Below, in pieces: positions 8,714 through 15,006 of a DNA stretch of 15,697 nt (positions are counted from its first letter, which is position 1; every line of letters starts with the position of its first letter). The translations under genes were made by a program, and so were the position numbers. The DNA comes from Acidobacteriaceae bacterium (GTDB lineage Bacteria > Acidobacteriota > Terriglobia > Terriglobales > Acidobacteriaceae), in contig PMOF01000066.1 of assembly GCA_003162495.1 (NCBI GenBank), positions 12,086 to 27,782 on the forward strand, given 5' to 3'. The notes under the pieces were generated by a model. It did not search any database. It was given only the letters and a program-made list of their open reading frames with translations, and was not told the DNA's origin.

Positions 8714-9077
8714 GCGAAGACCTCATCGACAGACCCTGCTCTGTTTGTCACGCTGGTCAAAGAAAGTCCGCAGACTGTGCGGAACGCGTCATGCGACTTA
8801 CCGGCAAAGAATCCTGCAAACACCCAAATTTTTGAGGGTTCAGAGAGAGGCGTAAAGCCCGTTCAAACCATCATAGGCTTATGTGAACTATCAATTGTTA
8901 CTATCGGCAGATCTTTTAATTGCGTCATATCCATTTCGTCAAAACAATCTTTAATTCAGCCTAAAAATGAACCCCATAACCACCATCCAACGCCGAATTG
9001 CCCGTCGGCCGCACGACGTTATCCTATCGACCCGAACCGTCCCGCAAAGCGATGAGTCCTCAGAACTACTGCTTTCT
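8714..9077. other. 364-bp gap upstream of the GGDEF gene
   Basis: This gap separates two minus-strand genes. The half near the glycosyltransferase is noticeably AT-rich (about 8870-8965) and holds the promoter candidate described separately. The half near the GGDEF gene would be a transcribed leader of about 190 bases. It contains a small hairpin, TCCGCA (8767-8772) with TGCGGA (8778-8783). I looked for GEMM-type c-di-GMP riboswitch features and did not recognise any. Short open frames here have no ribosome binding site and look random. Confidence 0.6.
8914..8942 (-). promoter_or_regulatory. Candidate sigma-70 promoter for the GGDEF gene
   Basis: On the minus strand TTGACG (complement of 8937-8942) is followed by a 17-base spacer and TTAAAA (complement of 8914-8919), inside the only AT-rich patch of the gap. 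Transcription would start near 8907, leaving about 190 bases before the start codon. The -35 box is near consensus and the -10 moderate. Confidence 0.4.
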
Positions 9078-10415
9078 CTAATGCCGCTTCCCCGGGGCGT
9101 CGTGTCCGCCCGGGTGCAGCACCATCGTCTTGGCACGCTGGCGCAGCGTCCTGATCGCAAAGCACCCCAGCATCACCAGCAACGGATCGAGCGTCCGCAT
9201 GTGGTACGGCTCCGGATGACTGAAGTAGTACACCACCGGAAACAGAAACAAAACCCCGCCATAGCGAATCGCTTCGAAAGGCCTGCTTCGCCACGCCAGC
9301 ACCAGGCCCGCCATTCCCAGTACCGTCAAGCCAGTAGCGAACGGTATGTTCTCCGGGTCCGCCGGCTCCTGCGCCAGATAGGCCGGATCGAAACTCCAAT
9401 AGCCGGTCCATAGATACACGGCGCGCCGCGCGGACATCCACGCGTACCAGCGGGGATGGCCCTCGATATAGCTCTTCGCCTGTTGCTTTTTATGATCCAT
9501 GTAGGCCAGCTCGCCCATGCTGTTGTAATCTGCCAATTCCCGCGCGTCGTGAAGTGGGTGCTTGTTGTCGCTCGTCCAGCGCGTCGAGTCTCCGTTGTTG
9601 CCCATCCACAATTCCAGGCCCATGCTGTCGCGCATGGGAATGAAGCGGTGAAAGACCACTGCGTCGCGAATCAACCACGGCGAAATCGTCGCCGCAAGCG
9701 TAAGAGACGCCACCATCCCCGGCAACATCCACGGCTTGCCCCCATGCGCCAGCCTCCACGCCGCCAGCGCCAGCAGAAACGGAATCACCGCCAGAATCGA
9801 CGGCTCGGTCAGTCCGGCAAATCCTGCCAGCAATCCAAAGCCGCACCAAAGCCCAAGCCGCGGCGAGCGCTCCAAATCCTGCGCCAGGTAGAGCAGCCAC
9901 AGCAGGCACAGCAATAGCAAATGCGTGGACCAAGCCCACGCCGCGGCAAAGTAAATTCCGTAGGGAAAAAATACCCACACCCAGGCCGCCCAATTCGCCA
10001 CCTGCTCGCCAAAGCTGCGCCGCGCCACAAGAAAAATCGGGATGCAGGCCAGCGAATTAATCAGTGAGTCGAATGCGTGAACCGCAAAAATCGATCGCGC
10101 CGTGTGTACGCCGAAGACCTCAAAAATCACGGCCACAATCAGCGGATACACCGGCGGCATAATCGCCGAAGCCTGCGTGGAAACAAACGGGCTGCCGAAT
10201 CCCTGGCCGGCCACCAGCGCCCGCGCCACGTTCCCCTGCTCCCAGGCGTGGATATGGTCGGCGTCCATCAGGTCCTCAATCGTGTCGAACGGAATCACCG
10301 CCAGCCGCAGGATGAGCGCAATCAGCACCATCCACGCCACTGTAGGGACACCGCGCAACCGCCGGCGTATCGATACACTCAAGCTGTTGCCTCTTGTTTC
10401 AAGCGTCTCCATCAT
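9078..10415 (-). CDS. GT-C fold glycosyltransferase (GT39/ArnT-like), polytopic membrane protein
   Basis: A 445-residue protein with a basic N-terminus (RRRLRG, 18-22), about 8-10 transmembrane helices and a larger soluble segment (about 255-345). The first extracytoplasmic loop carries acidic residues (FDTIEDLMDADHIHAW, 43-58) followed by ARALVAGQGFGSPF, the pattern of dolichyl/undecaprenyl-phosphate-sugar dependent glycosyltransferases of the PMT/ArnT group. ISPWLIRDAVVFHRFIP then WMGNNGD (251-255) are also typical. It probably transfers a sugar from a lipid carrier outside the inner membrane; the acceptor is unknown. The same frame stays open to 10751, but that extension would run antisense into the kinase coding region, and the membrane-protein signature begins at the ATG at 10415 (or 10412). 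No clear ribosome binding site precedes either, so the start is uncertain. Confidence 0.8.
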   Translation of the reverse strand: MMETLETRGNSLSVSIRRRLRGVPTVAWMVLIALILRLAVIPFDTIEDLMDADHIHAWEQGNVARALVAGQGFGSPFVSTQASAIMPPVYPLIVAVIFEVFGVHTARSIFAVHAFDSLINSLACIPIFLVARRSFGEQVANWAAWVWVFFPYGIYFAAAWAWSTHLLLLCLLWLLYLAQDLERSPRLGLWCGFGLLAGFAGLTEPSILAVIPFLLALAAWRLAHGGKPWMLPGMVASLTLAATISPWLIRDAVVFHRFIPMRDSMGLELWMGNNGDSTRWTSDNKHPLHDARELADYNSMGELAYMDHKKQQAKSYIEGHPRWYAWMSARRAVYLWTGYWSFDPAYLAQEPADPENIPFATGLTVLGMAGLVLAWRSRPFEAIRYGGVLFLFPVVYYFSHPEPYHMRTLDPLLVMLGCFAIRTLRQRAKTMVLHPGGHDAPGKRH

Positions 10416-10442
10416 AGCCGGGCCGCCGCCAACAGACGGCAA

Positions 10443-10470
10443 TTTCCAGCGCCATCCCGCCTGCTGGAAA
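10443..10470. promoter_or_regulatory. Dyad in the divergent glycosyltransferase/kinase intergenic region
   Basis: TTTCCAGC (10443-10450) and GCTGGAAA (10463-10470) are perfect inverted repeats separated by 12 bases, centres about 20 bp apart (two helical turns). The dyad lies 28 bp from the glycosyltransferase start and 50 bp from the kinase start. This suits a dimeric regulator acting on both genes; a transcript hairpin is the alternative. A possible plus-strand -10 (TATTCT, 10491-10496) follows. Confidence 0.5.
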
Positions 10471-10520
10471 CACGGCGTCCCGCAATCGGCTATTCTGAAT
10501 CTGTCCCGGAGGTTTCCCGG

Positions 10521-12008
10521 ATGCTTGCTCCCACCATCAGTCCGCCCACCGTTCCCACGCCCGTTGAAGAAATCGCGGACGCCCTCCTTCGCATTGGCCC
10601 CTTGCACGACCTGCCCCTCGAAGGCCGCCTCTGGCTCGCCCGGCATGGCCAGGAAATCGTGGCCAAAGCCGGCGACATTCTCTTTGAGGAAGGCGCTCCC
10701 GCCGAGCAAATGATCCTCATTCTCAAGGGCGAAATCCATGTCCGCCGCCATGCCGCAGGACCCATGGCCCTATTTATCGGCCGCTCCGGCCAGATGACCG
10801 GCATACTGCCCTTTTCTCGCATGAAAGCCTCCGGCGGCCAGGGCTTTGCCATCTCTGACGTGTGGGCGCTGCTCATTCCTAAATCGCTCTTCCCTGAAAT
10901 GCTCGAGGCCATTCCCTCCATGGCTCAGCGCGTCGTCTCCACCCTGCTTGACCGCGTGCGTGAGGTCACGCGCATCGAGCAGCAGGCGGAGAAGCTTACC
11001 GCCCTGGGCAAGCTGGCCGGCAACCTCGCCCACGAACTGAACAATCCCGCCTCCGCCGCCCAGCGCGCAGCCGCCAGCCTGGTCACCGAATTGCGAGCCA
11101 ACCGCCAGAATCGCCTGAAATTTGTGAGCCTGTGCCTGAGCAAGGATCAAGTCCGAACCGTCCAAGCCTGGGAGCAGAAGTTTCTCGGCGACCCAATCGA
11201 CGCCCAGTCCCAGCCCGAGCCGCAATCTGCTACCGCCCTCATCGCCCGCGAAGAAGCCATCCGCACCTGGCTGGCTGCGCTTGATTGCGAAGACCCCTGG
11301 GAGGTCGCCCCGCAATTGGCCGAGCAGGGTGTCATGGTCGCCGATCTTGACGAGCTGCGTGCTTTTCTCAGTCCCAATGAGACCTGCGTCTCGCTCCAGT
11401 TCTTCGCCCGTTACTTGCGCTCCACCCGCTCGGCCGACACGCTGGTCCACTCTACCGCCCGCATCTTCGACCTCATCAGCGCCGTCAAGACCTACTCATA
11501 TATGGACCGCGCCCCGATCCTCGAGATCGACGTGCCGGCCGGCCTCGACGCCACCCTGCAAATGCTCCAGTCGCGCATGAATCATATCCAGGTGACCCGC
11601 GACTACGAGTCCAACCTGCCCCGCATCAGCGCCTACGGCAGCGAGCTCAACCAGGTTTGGACCGCGCTGATTGAAAACGCGCTTGACGCGCTCAGCTCCG
11701 GGGTCCCCACGGAAAGGTCTTCGTCCGTGGGGTGGAAGCAGGGCGAGCTGCGCCTCACCTGCCGCCTTGAGGGCGAAATGCTGCTGGTCGAAATCTGGGA
11801 TACCGGCCCCGGCATTCCCCCCGAGTTGCAGGACCGCATCTTCGAACCCTTCTTCACCACCAAGCCACCCGGCCAGGGCCTCGGCCTCGGCCTTGACAAC
11901 GCCATGCGCATCGTCCGCAAGCACCGCGGCCACCTGAGCGTCCGCTCCGAACCCGGCTCCACCTGCTTCCGCGTCCGCCTACCGCTCGATCAACTCCAAG
12001 CCTACTGA
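10521..12008 (+). CDS. Soluble histidine kinase with N-terminal cNMP-binding-like domain
   Basis: The 495-residue protein has a CRP-like beta-roll domain (about 12-130; GDILFEEGAPAEQMILILKGE), a helical linker, a HisKA-like H-box with H171 in AGNLAHELNNPA, and a C-terminal HATPase domain: N386 in LIENALDAL, DTGPGIP (427-433), FEPFFTTK (441-448) and GLGLGL (453-458). No transmembrane segment is seen, so it should be cytoplasmic. Where canonical cNMP domains have an arginine-containing phosphate-binding cassette, this one reads TGILPFSRMKASGG, so its ligand may not be a cyclic nucleotide. The frame is open back to 10077, but ATG 10521 has GGAGG at 10508-10512 (8-base spacing) and begins the recognisable domain. 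No response regulator lies next to it. An insert near residues 393-406 is encoded by a perfect palindrome. Confidence 0.9.
   Translation: MLAPTISPPTVPTPVEEIADALLRIGPLHDLPLEGRLWLARHGQEIVAKAGDILFEEGAPAEQMILILKGEIHVRRHAAGPMALFIGRSGQMTGILPFSRMKASGGQGFAISDVWALLIPKSLFPEMLEAIPSMAQRVVSTLLDRVREVTRIEQQAEKLTALGKLAGNLAHELNNPASAAQRAAASLVTELRANRQNRLKFVSLCLSKDQVRTVQAWEQKFLGDPIDAQSQPEPQSATALIAREEAIRTWLAALDCEDPWEVAPQLAEQGVMVADLDELRAFLSPNETCVSLQFFARYLRSTRSADTLVHSTARIFDLISAVKTYSYMDRAPILEIDVPAGLDATLQMLQSRMNHIQVTRDYESNLPRISAYGSELNQVWTALIENALDALSSGVPTERSSSVGWKQGELRLTCRLEGEMLLVEIWDTGPGIPPELQDRIFEPFFTTKPPGQGLGLGLDNAMRIVRKHRGHLSVRSEPGSTCFRVRLPLDQLQAY
11705..11732. repeat. Palindromic element inside the kinase coding sequence
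   Basis: CCCCACGGA (11705-11713) and TCCGTGGGG (11724-11732) are exact reverse complements around a 10-base loop. The segment encodes VPTERSSSVGW, lying between the N-box and the DTGPGIP box of the ATPase domain, where family members have a variable loop. It resembles a REP-like palindrome inserted in frame. The palindrome is directly visible; its mobile origin is inference. Confidence 0.65.
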
Positions 12009-12037
12009 GCAAAGCACAAGCCAAAGAGAAGGAAGTT

Positions 12038-12065
12038 TCGCCGTCGTGGATAAGTGACACGGCGA
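12038..12065 (+). terminator. Possible terminator hairpin after the kinase gene
   Basis: TCGCCGT (12038-12044) pairs with ACGGCGA (12059-12065), a 7-bp stem with a 14-base loop, 30 bp after the kinase stop and followed by TTTCGCAT. The T run is short, so it is only a weak candidate. The rest of the 254-bp gap up to 12262 holds no gene I can support; ATATCGAATATATGATCATG (12160-12179) is its only AT-rich patch. Confidence 0.3.
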
Positions 12066-12262
12066 TTTCGCATACATCGATAACCATTCCTGGCTAAGAT
12101 CGACCGAACAGCACCTAATCCCAATTTGTCTAAAAGCCATGGACTCACGCTAGTTGACCATATCGAATATATGATCATGGTGCGAATGCGTGCGCCGCAA
12201 ACACGTCGCAAGTTGCGCTGCCCAGGCAGTCTCGCGCATTGGACGCAGGATGCAGGCGGAAG

Positions 12263-13078
12263 ATGGCAAGTCAGGTTCAACAGTACCTGGATGGAGTGGC
12301 GCAATTGCATCCCGGTGGTCTGATTTCTCTTGTGAGCGTGATTCTGTTTGGTAGTGCAGCGAGCGGCCCCATCTCGGATTCATCCGATGTGGATCTCATC
12401 ATCGTGATCCCCGACGAAACATCGCCAGAAGATAGGCGCCTCCTTCGCGGTGCGATGACAGACCTCGAAATCATGCACGGTCTCCGATTTCCCGAGAGCC
12501 GGCCCAAGAACCCGCTGGAGAAGTTCGTTGAACACGCCGGGGGGCACGCGCACTCCTTCTTTTTCTGCACCCGAGGCGACCTTATTTCGGGAGACGTAGC
12601 GCGCATCTTCGGTCTGCGTGCAGCCGAAGAAGTGTTCCTTGAGCGGACGTTTCTTGCGAGCGTGATTGTTTCAGCCAAGACTGTCTGGGGCGAGGATCTG
12701 CTGAGCCTCGTGCCTCTGCCTTCTCTCCGCCGCCTCGACGTGTTCAAAGCACTTTTCCGATTAACAGGCTTGGTCCTGTTGTGCGCCGCCGCGTTCCCGG
12801 TGCTCTCCGACGCGACAAGATATGCGATGGGCGCACTCAAGCACTCGCTGCACAGCTGCTATTTCTGCTATCACTTGAAGACGGCTCCCCTCGACGTCGA
12901 GGTTACATTTTTCAACGCTCGTCTGGGTCGAGATAGGACGTTGCAGGATTTGCTGAACCAGCGAAAAGAACACCATCGGTCATTCGCATTCGTGCTGCGC
13001 TGTGTGCCAATTCTCTTTAGGCTGCACCTGCGGACCGTGCGGGATAACCGGTTCCCTCGCGCGGTGGCTAGGCCATAG
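12263..13078 (+). CDS. Nucleotidyltransferase-fold protein of unknown substrate
   Basis: With the ATG at 12263 the product is 271 residues. The N-terminal third has the polymerase-beta-type nucleotidyltransferase signature: GS at 30-31 in ILFGSAASG and the metal-binding DVD at 42-44 in SDVDLIIV. A VWGEDLL block (151-157) is also common in these proteins. The C-terminal half is helical (LRRLDVFKALFRLTGL and following) and could be HEPN-like, which I cannot establish. The domain transfers a nucleotide to a small molecule, protein or RNA; the substrate here is unknown. An in-frame TTG at 12239 would add eight residues; neither start has a strong ribosome binding site, and the ATG is preferred because the domain begins soon after it. 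Relatives include antibiotic nucleotidyltransferases and MNT-type antitoxins, but no small partner gene is directly adjacent. Confidence 0.72.
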   Translation: MASQVQQYLDGVAQLHPGGLISLVSVILFGSAASGPISDSSDVDLIIVIPDETSPEDRRLLRGAMTDLEIMHGLRFPESRPKNPLEKFVEHAGGHAHSFFFCTRGDLISGDVARIFGLRAAEEVFLERTFLASVIVSAKTVWGEDLLSLVPLPSLRRLDVFKALFRLTGLVLLCAAAFPVLSDATRYAMGALKHSLHSCYFCYHLKTAPLDVEVTFFNARLGRDRTLQDLLNQRKEHHRSFAFVLRCVPILFRLHLRTVRDNRFPRAVARP

Positions 13079-13180
13079 GTAAATGGATAAGGACCTCGTC
13101 GAATAAGGAGTTGGATTCTCGACTATTGCCAACAGGCCAATGCGCTCACTGACCGCACAAGGGCGCTCACCTGCCATAAT

Positions 13181-13417
13181 TCAGAAGGACACATCCGCCG
13201 GCTCCGTCACCCGCAGCACCGATTGTTGCCCGGTCTGCTGCTTCCACGCCACGCGAATGGCCTCGATCTTATCTCGATTTTCCTGCGTTTCAGGGTAGTC
13301 GATGATCAGCAGCTTCGACCGCAAACGCGACGGCGTCGCCTCCTTGATGCCCTGCCACTGCCCATGCAGATGTCGCTCGCGGGTCCTGCTGCAGCAACGG
13401 ATGTCGTAAGTGTCCAT
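13181..13417 (-). CDS. Hypothetical protein, 78 residues
   Basis: I do not recognise a family. The frame begins MDTYDIRCCSRTRERHLHGQ and continues with LRSKLLIIDYPETQENRDKI, a strand followed by a charged helix, then VLRVTEPADVSF at the end. Third codon positions are strongly G/C and the amino acid mix looks like a real small soluble protein; the opposite strand also has an open frame (13223-13438), but with an arginine- and leucine-heavy shadow composition. No ribosome binding site is obvious before the ATG. The start lies 17 bp from the start of the divergent CWC gene, and the stop is 103 bp from the convergent nucleotidyltransferase gene. Could be a remnant of a longer gene or a false call. 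Confidence 0.5.
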   Translation of the reverse strand: MDTYDIRCCSRTRERHLHGQWQGIKEATPSRLRSKLLIIDYPETQENRDKIEAIRVAWKQQTGQQSVLRVTEPADVSF

Positions 13418-13434
13418 GCGAGAGGACCGAATCG

Positions 13435-13617
13435 ATGAGCGACCAAGGCGCCGGCTGCACGTTAGAAAAGGTTTGCCCGCGGTGCGCAGCGACGTTTGAG
13501 TGCCGTAGCGGCGGCTGTTGGTGTGACAATGCTCGGCTAAGCGCCGCCAGGCTCAAGTGGCTTGAGGAGCACTATGACAATTGCCTCTGCCCCGCATGTC
13601 TGGCAAGTATTGAATGA
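13435..13617 (+). CDS. Cysteine-rich CWC family small protein
   Basis: A 60-residue protein with nine cysteines in a probable metal-binding arrangement: C14-x2-C17 (CPRC), C23, the namesake CWC at 28-30, then C50-x-C52-x2-C55 (CLCPAC). This order, CPxC...FxC...CWC...CLCxxC, matches the cysteine-rich CWC family (PF14375) of small bacterial proteins of unknown function, probably zinc-binding. ATG 13435 has AGAGGA at 13421-13426, eight bases upstream, supporting the start. It is divergent from the 78-residue gene and lies 79 bp upstream of the DUF71 gene on the same strand, so it might be first in that operon; no functional link is evident. Confidence 0.82.
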   Translation: MSDQGAGCTLEKVCPRCAATFECRSGGCWCDNARLSAARLKWLEEHYDNCLCPACLASIE

Positions 13618-13696
13618 TGCCGCGACCTGGGGTGAATGCTACAAAGCAATCCGAATGGTCATCACCGCTGACAGATTGTGCCCAGGAGGTCAAGGA

Positions 13697-14419
13697 ATGA
13701 AAACACCGGTAGTTATGTCCTGGAGCGGCGGCAAGGACAGTGCCCTGGCGCTGCACGAGTTGCGCATGGGCGGCCAATACGAAGTCGTGGCGCTGATGAC
13801 TTCAATCTCCGAGGAATATCACCGGATTAGCCATCATGGCGTGCGCGAGGATCTTCTTGAACGGCAGGCCGAGGCGATTGGAATACCGCTGGAGAAAATC
13901 TATTTGCCTTCCGGCAAATCCGTGCCTTGCACGAATGAAGTCTACGAGCAGATCATGGGTGACGTCATGGCGAAGTTTTACGCGCTGGGCGTGCGAACCG
14001 TGGCATTTGGAGACCTGTTTCTGGAAGATCTTCGTGCTTGGCGGGAGGCGAACTTAGCCAAGGTGGAAATGCATGGGATATTCCCCATTTGGAAACGAGA
14101 TACGATCCAATTGGCCCACGAATTAATTGAGATGGGATTCAAAGCGTATTTATCCTGCGTGGAGGGAAAGGTGGGGCCGGGATTCGTGGGTAGACCTTAC
14201 GATCTGGATTTGTTGCGAGATCTGCCGCGGGAAATCGACCCATGTGGCGAATACGGCGAATTCCATTCCTTCGTGTATGACGGCCCCATTTTCAGCCGAC
14301 CCGTTGCTGTGCAGGTAGGGGAAATCGTCGTTCGAGACGGACGATACAATGCCGATTTGCTGCCGGCCGAACTGCCAGTTCTGGAAACTAATCTGGCGGA
14401 ATCGATTCCGCCCGTGTAA
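13697..14419 (+). CDS. DUF71/COG2102 PP-loop ATPase (Dph6-related), probable corrinoid-salvage enzyme
   Basis: A 240-residue cytoplasmic protein of the adenine nucleotide alpha-hydrolase superfamily. The PP-loop SGGKDSALAL begins at residue 10 and the diagnostic C-terminal block CGEYGEFHSFVYDGPIF is intact. Eukaryotic and archaeal relatives are diphthine-ammonia ligases (Dph6), but bacteria do not make diphthamide on EF-G. Comparative genomics of the family (de Crecy-Lagard and colleagues, 2012) predicted a bacterial subgroup acting in B12 salvage. Here the next genes are a small membrane protein and a BtuF-like corrinoid-binding protein, which fits that subgroup. It would activate a carbonyl with ATP, perhaps to form an amide; this is inference. 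The frame is open from 13562, but ATG 13697 has a perfect AGGAGG at 13684-13689, seven bases upstream, and starts directly before the PP-loop strand. Confidence 0.88.
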   Translation: MKTPVVMSWSGGKDSALALHELRMGGQYEVVALMTSISEEYHRISHHGVREDLLERQAEAIGIPLEKIYLPSGKSVPCTNEVYEQIMGDVMAKFYALGVRTVAFGDLFLEDLRAWREANLAKVEMHGIFPIWKRDTIQLAHELIEMGFKAYLSCVEGKVGPGFVGRPYDLDLLRDLPREIDPCGEYGEFHSFVYDGPIFSRPVAVQVGEIVVRDGRYNADLLPAELPVLETNLAESIPPV

Positions 14420-14446
14420 GAATGGAAATCGTTCAGAGGGATAGCG

Positions 14447-14995
14447 ATGAACAAACGACTGATTGCGTTAACCGGCATTGTGGTGGCAGCGGCAATGACC
14501 CGGCTGGTGCCGCATCCTCCCAACATGACACCCATCGCCGCCATGGCGTTGTTCGGTGGGGCATTTTTGCCTAACCGACGGCTGGCGTACGCGTTGCCTC
14601 TGGCAGCGATGCTGTTGAGCGATATTGTTCTGGGCATGACCTTGTACGGTAAAGCGATGCTGACGTCGCAACCGATCGTTTATGCATGTTTGCTGGGTAC
14701 CGTAGCAATGGGAAACCTCATACGCGACCGCAGATCGGTTCTGAACGTCGGAGTGGTGACACTGGCAAGCTCATTGATGTTTTTTGTGGTGACGAATTTT
14801 GCGGTTTGGGCGGCCGGATCACTTTACCCGCGAACGTTGGCGGGGTTAGTCGTGTGCTTTACGGCTGCGGTACCGTTCTTCCGTAACAGCCTGATCGGCG
14901 ATATGGCGTTTACCGCAATACTTTTTGGAGGCTTTGCTTTGCTCGAAAATTCCGTGATCTCCCTCCGAGAGAAACAGCAGATCGTGACTGCCTAG
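14447..14995 (+). CDS. Small polytopic membrane protein, DUF6580/ECF S-component-like
   Basis: A 182-residue protein with about six hydrophobic segments (near 4-20, 28-41, 46-64, 76-92, 98-124 and 132-168). Characteristic pieces are RLVPHPPNMTPIAAMALFGG (19-38), PLAAMLLSDIVLG (51-63) and TNFAVWAAGSLYPRT (116-130). The size, helix number and small-residue motifs resemble substrate-binding (S) components of ECF vitamin transporters and the DUF6580 family; the assignment is by pattern only. Its position between a DUF71 ATPase and a BtuF-like protein makes corrinoid uptake a reasonable guess. AGAGGG at 14435-14440 is six bases before ATG 14447; the gene starts 27 bp after the DUF71 stop and ends 11 bp before the BtuF-like start, so co-translation is likely. 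No ECF A or T gene is in the window. Confidence 0.75.
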   Translation: MNKRLIALTGIVVAAAMTRLVPHPPNMTPIAAMALFGGAFLPNRRLAYALPLAAMLLSDIVLGMTLYGKAMLTSQPIVYACLLGTVAMGNLIRDRRSVLNVGVVTLASSLMFFVVTNFAVWAAGSLYPRTLAGLVVCFTAAVPFFRNSLIGDMAFTAILFGGFALLENSVISLREKQQIVTA

Positions 14996-15006
14996 GAAAA
15001 GCTGCC

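Noticed and set aside
10077..10520. Upstream extension of the kinase frame by 148 codons
   Set aside because: It is arginine-rich, lacks any domain, overlaps the glycosyltransferase on the other strand, and ATG 10521 has a good GGAGG site.
10416..10751. Upstream extension of the glycosyltransferase frame by 112 codons
   Set aside because: It runs antisense into the kinase coding region and adds a soluble, unconserved-looking stretch before the first membrane helix.
12155..12183. AT-rich segment with ACCAT/ATGGT ends and TTGACC as a promoter or operator for the nucleotidyltransferase
   Set aside because: Only 5 bp of each arm pair, and no acceptable -10 lies 16-18 bp after TTGACC.
12126..12323. 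Small plus-strand frame of 65 codons, and an opposing minus-strand frame (12002-12310), between the kinase and the nucleotidyltransferase
   Set aside because: No ribosome binding site, no recognisable domain, and overlap with the start of the nucleotidyltransferase gene; composition looks random.
13562..13696. Upstream extension of the DUF71 frame by 45 codons
   Set aside because: The first ATG lies within the CWC coding region with no binding site, whereas ATG 13697 has a perfect AGGAGG and begins right at the PP-loop strand.
13618..13696. Possible cobalamin riboswitch before the DUF71 gene, prompted by GCCCAGGAGGTC resembling a B12 box
   Set aside because: The 79-bp gap is far too short for the usual roughly 200-base element, the other conserved segments are absent, and the match is explained by the ribosome binding site.
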